A stretch of 5,875 bases of DNA. Origin: Acidimicrobiales bacterium. Its GTDB lineage: Bacteria; Actinomycetota; Acidimicrobiia; Acidimicrobiales; Acidimicrobilacustridaceae. The DNA lies in NCBI GenBank assembly GCA_023261915.1, contig JALRFT010000036.1:1-5875 (forward strand). Reading direction: 5' to 3'. Numbering within the stretch: position 1 is the first letter of the stretch; every line of letters starts with the position of its first letter. The position numbers were made by a program, and so were the translations under genes. Below the pieces are notes generated by a model. That model was not told the DNA's origin, ran no database searches, and saw nothing but the letters and a program-made list of their open reading frames with translations. Below are positions 5,497-5,875 of the stretch, one piece after another.

Positions 5497-5875
5497 GTGC
5501 CACGAGCCCTCACGACAATGGCGTGGGGGAGCGTCCCCACCTCTCCATCGGCGAAGTCCTGAGCCTCCTGCAGGAGGACTACCCCGACATCACGATCTCA
5601 AAGATCCGCTTCCTTGAGAGCCAGGGCCTGCTCGATCCGGAACGGACCCCCTCGGGGTACCGCAAGTTCCACGACGAGGATGTCGAGCAGCTCCGGTGGG
5701 TGCTTCGACAGCAGAAGGAGAACTTCCTGCCTCTCAAGGTGATCAAGGACCGTCTCGCCGCTGGGCGGCTCGATGAGCCGGCGAGTGCCTCAGGGCTTCT
5801 CGATCTCGCCGTAGAACCACGCTCCAACGCCGACACCTCCGTACCCGCGCCGGACGCGTCAAGGAACGGATCGCA
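5493..5875 (+). CDS. MerR-family transcriptional regulator (Rv1828-like), 3' end outside window
   Basis: The frame is open for 127 codons to the window edge with no stop. The N-terminal winged-helix domain of the MerR superfamily is clear: SIGEVLSLLQEDYPDITISKI with the turn at about 18-38, then IRFLESQGLL (38-47), the wing signature PSGYRKF (53-59), DVEQLRWVL (63-71) and LPLKVIKDRL (79-88). The two-residue-longer spacing in the first helix-turn-helix, with PDITISKIRFLE, matches from memory the mycobacterial Rv1828 and its actinobacterial relatives. The position directly after garA is the same in both. No metal- or drug-binding cysteines are visible so far, and after residue 95 the sequence becomes Ala/Pro/Ser-rich. 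It shares 4 nt with the FHA gene, so both are probably made from the gcvH transcript. The ligand and target genes are unknown. Confidence 0.88.
   Translation, partial: MSATSPHDNGVGERPHLSIGEVLSLLQEDYPDITISKIRFLESQGLLDPERTPSGYRKFHDEDVEQLRWVLRQQKENFLPLKVIKDRLAAGRLDEPASASGLLDLAVEPRSNADTSVPAPDASRNGS

Noticed and set aside
5579..5836. Minus-strand open frame opposite the MerR gene
   Set aside because: The plus strand encodes an unmistakable MerR helix-turn-helix domain over the same bases; the minus frame is Ser/Arg-rich shadow sequence.

Overview
The window looks like chromosomal DNA from a high-GC Gram-positive bacterium (Actinomycetota). The strongest clue is the gene order at the right: glycine-cleavage H protein, a GarA/OdhI-type FHA protein, then a MerR regulator. 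From memory this matches gcvH-garA-Rv1828 of Mycobacterium tuberculosis, where pgsA2 also lies just upstream. The HIT protein resembles actinobacterial members of that family. Three genes have a TAGNNT hexamer 7-8 nt before their ATG, which is typical of actinobacterial leaderless transcripts. The details (a zinc ribbon on the GarA-like protein, a nucleotidyltransferase/phosphomannomutase-like fusion) argue against Mycobacterium and Corynebacterium. A deep-branching class such as Acidimicrobiia is possible but is only an inference.

Layout. Positions 1-56 are the 3' part of tRNA-Pro(GGG), including an encoded CCA. A GC-rich hairpin follows (69-95), then an SRAP-domain (YedK/HMCES-like) abasic-site DNA-protein crosslinking protein (110-826, +). 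Convergent with it, 4 nt away, is a HIT-family nucleotide hydrolase/transferase (1238-831, -). The last codons of the HIT gene contain a perfect 10-bp inverted repeat that may end transcription of the SRAP gene. A 68-bp divergent intergenic region (1239-1306) separates HIT from a plus-strand series that runs to the end of the window.

That series begins with a CDP-alcohol phosphatidyltransferase (PgsA-like, 1307-2002). One nucleotide later comes an 831-residue fusion of a sugar-1-phosphate nucleotidyltransferase, left-handed beta-helix repeats and a phosphomannomutase-like domain (2004-4499). gcvH (4557-4940) follows with its own probable promoter, then the GarA-like FHA protein (4987-5496), and a MerR-family regulator (5493-5875, cut by the window end) that overlaps the FHA gene by 4 nt.

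How the genes may work together. The first pair couples phospholipid head-group synthesis to nucleotide-sugar synthesis, consistent with building glycolipids or other envelope glycans, although the exact products cannot be read from sequence. The second group joins one-carbon/glycine metabolism (GcvH) to a phospho-switch protein of the kind that controls 2-oxoglutarate metabolism in actinobacteria, plus a transcription factor. The two most notable points are that the phosphomutase-like domain has lost the signature residues of all four active-site loops, and that the GarA-like protein carries an N-terminal four-cysteine zinc ribbon next to a retained Thr-Thr motif. No mobile element, CRISPR array or phage gene is visible.
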